This document shows positions 5,089 through 5,673 of a stretch of 5,673 bases of DNA, piece after piece. How positions within the stretch are numbered: the first letter of the stretch is position 1; every line of letters starts with the position of its first letter. The notes beneath the pieces are model-generated. The model was not told the DNA's origin. It saw only the letters and a program-made list of their open reading frames with translations, and made no database searches. The position numbers and the translations under genes are program-made. Where the stretch lies: assembly GCA_017624645.1 (NCBI GenBank), contig JAGAMQ010000163.1:1-5673 (forward strand), in the 5' to 3' direction. Source of the DNA: Oscillospiraceae bacterium (lineage in GTDB: Bacteria; Bacillota; Clostridia; Oscillospirales; Oscillospiraceae).

Positions 5089-5673
5089 TTAGTTTCTGGG
5101 GGCGAATTCACATACGGGACTGTCCATACGCAGGGGCTGGAAGGAATAGCCGTTGGTCAACCCCCATTGGATGATGCTTTCCACCGCATCCACGCTGTAG
5201 CCCTTGATATCGTGCTGCAGCACCACAGAGTATTTATGCTTTTGCACCCCGTTGATCACATTATGATACACCGCAGATGCAGACTTTGCACCCCCGGCAT
5301 CCCTACTGTCCACATTCCAGTCAAAGTACCGGAAGCCCAGCTCCTTGACCCTTTGGGAAAGCCGGGTCATAATGCCCTGGTTATATTTCCTGCTGACGGA
5401 ATTGTTCGTACCGCCGGGGAAGCGGAGCATCATGGACTCCTGACCGGTATATTGTTTGATCAGATCCCGCATCCGGTACAGGTCTGCAAAATAGGCATCC
5501 TCGCTGGCATAGATCTCATTATATTTGTGAGATGCCGAGTGGATGGCTACCGTATGTCCCTCCTCCGCGATCCGCTTCAACGTGCTTAAATAGTAGGTCT
5601 TTGCCACAAAGAAGGTAGCCTTGACATTGTATTTTTTCAGCACATCCAGCAGTCTGGGGGTATGGGAACTGGG
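5089..5673 (-). CDS. Polysaccharide deacetylase (NodB domain) family protein, 5' part cut by window edge
   Basis: Carbohydrate esterase family 4 enzymes remove N- or O-acetyl groups from peptidoglycan, chitin-like chains or other polysaccharides, usually at or outside the membrane. The 194 C-terminal residues are present and the frame runs through the right edge. The first codons read PSSHTPRLLDVLKKYNVKATFFV, so the catalytic TFDDGP motif should lie just beyond the window and no start codon can be chosen here. Visible motifs in order are the metal-binding HSASH (H-S-x-x-H, motif 2), RFPGG (motif 3), DWNVDSRD (motif 4) and VVLQHD (motif 5, with the His before Asp). These appear intact, so the enzyme is probably an active metal-dependent deacetylase. 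Any N-terminal signal or anchor is out of view. It resembles PdaA-type peptidoglycan deacetylases, but the substrate cannot be fixed. It ends in its own terminator, separate from the oxidoreductase operon. Confidence 0.93.
   Translation of the reverse strand, partial: PSSHTPRLLDVLKKYNVKATFFVAKTYYLSTLKRIAEEGHTVAIHSASHKYNEIYASEDAYFADLYRMRDLIKQYTGQESMMLRFPGGTNNSVSRKYNQGIMTRLSQRVKELGFRYFDWNVDSRDAGGAKSASAVYHNVINGVQKHKYSVVLQHDIKGYSVDAVESIIQWGLTNGYSFQPLRMDSPVCEFAPRN

Noticed and set aside
5059..5589. Open frame of 176 codons on the plus strand.
   Set aside because: It starts inside the deacetylase terminator and is antisense to the conserved NodB motifs.
1..5673. CRISPR array, tRNA, rRNA, insertion sequence or phage genes.
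   Set aside because: I saw no regularly spaced repeats, transposase-like frame, or cloverleaf/rRNA sequence on either strand.

Overview
The window looks like a piece of the chromosome of an anaerobic Gram-positive bacterium of the Clostridia, probably an Oscillospiraceae/Ruminococcaceae-type gut organism. The clues are a SAM-I (S-box) riboswitch in front of metK, AAGGAG/GGAGG-type ribosome binding sites, a rhomboid-like zinc-ribbon membrane protein of a kind I recall from clostridial genomes, and a glycerol-3-phosphate-dehydrogenase-like flavoprotein pair typical of anaerobic Firmicutes and Thermotoga. This assignment rests on recognition, not on a search.

Layout: (1) 1-624, minus strand: the first 208 codons of metK (S-adenosylmethionine synthetase), running off the left edge. 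Its control region at 625-827 holds, in transcription order, a sigma-A promoter, a SAM-I aptamer, an intrinsic terminator and the RBS. (2) 920-1828, plus strand: a divergently transcribed polytopic membrane protein with a rhomboid-like fold, no recognisable GxSG catalytic serine and a Cys/His-rich C-terminal zinc-binding tail. It has its own promoter and ends in a strong terminator at 1833-1871. (3) 4743-1919, minus strand: a two-gene operon with overlapping stop and start. The first gene encodes a GlpA/LhgO-like FAD oxidoreductase with a C-terminal BFD-type [2Fe-2S] domain. The second encodes an FAD/NAD(P) oxidoreductase fused to a DUF1667 domain, which is usually a separate small protein. 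(4) 4744-5051: an AT-rich intergenic region with the operon promoter, a 30-bp interrupted palindrome, a plus-strand promoter-like pair and a perfect 14-bp hairpin with a U-rich tail that terminates no visible gene. (5) 5089-5673, minus strand: the C-terminal part of a NodB-type polysaccharide deacetylase, running off the right edge, followed by its own terminator.

Functionally these are separate units: SAM synthesis with feedback by SAM, an envelope protein of unknown role, an electron-transferring dehydrogenase pair that probably links oxidation of a small substrate (glycerol-3-phosphate or a hydroxy/amino acid) to NAD(P), and cell-wall or polysaccharide modification. The points most worth a second look are the DUF1667 fusion and its four-cysteine motif, the protease-dead-looking rhomboid with a zinc tail, and the promoter/palindrome/hairpin cluster at 4875-4966. 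I see no CRISPR array, insertion sequence, tRNA or rRNA.
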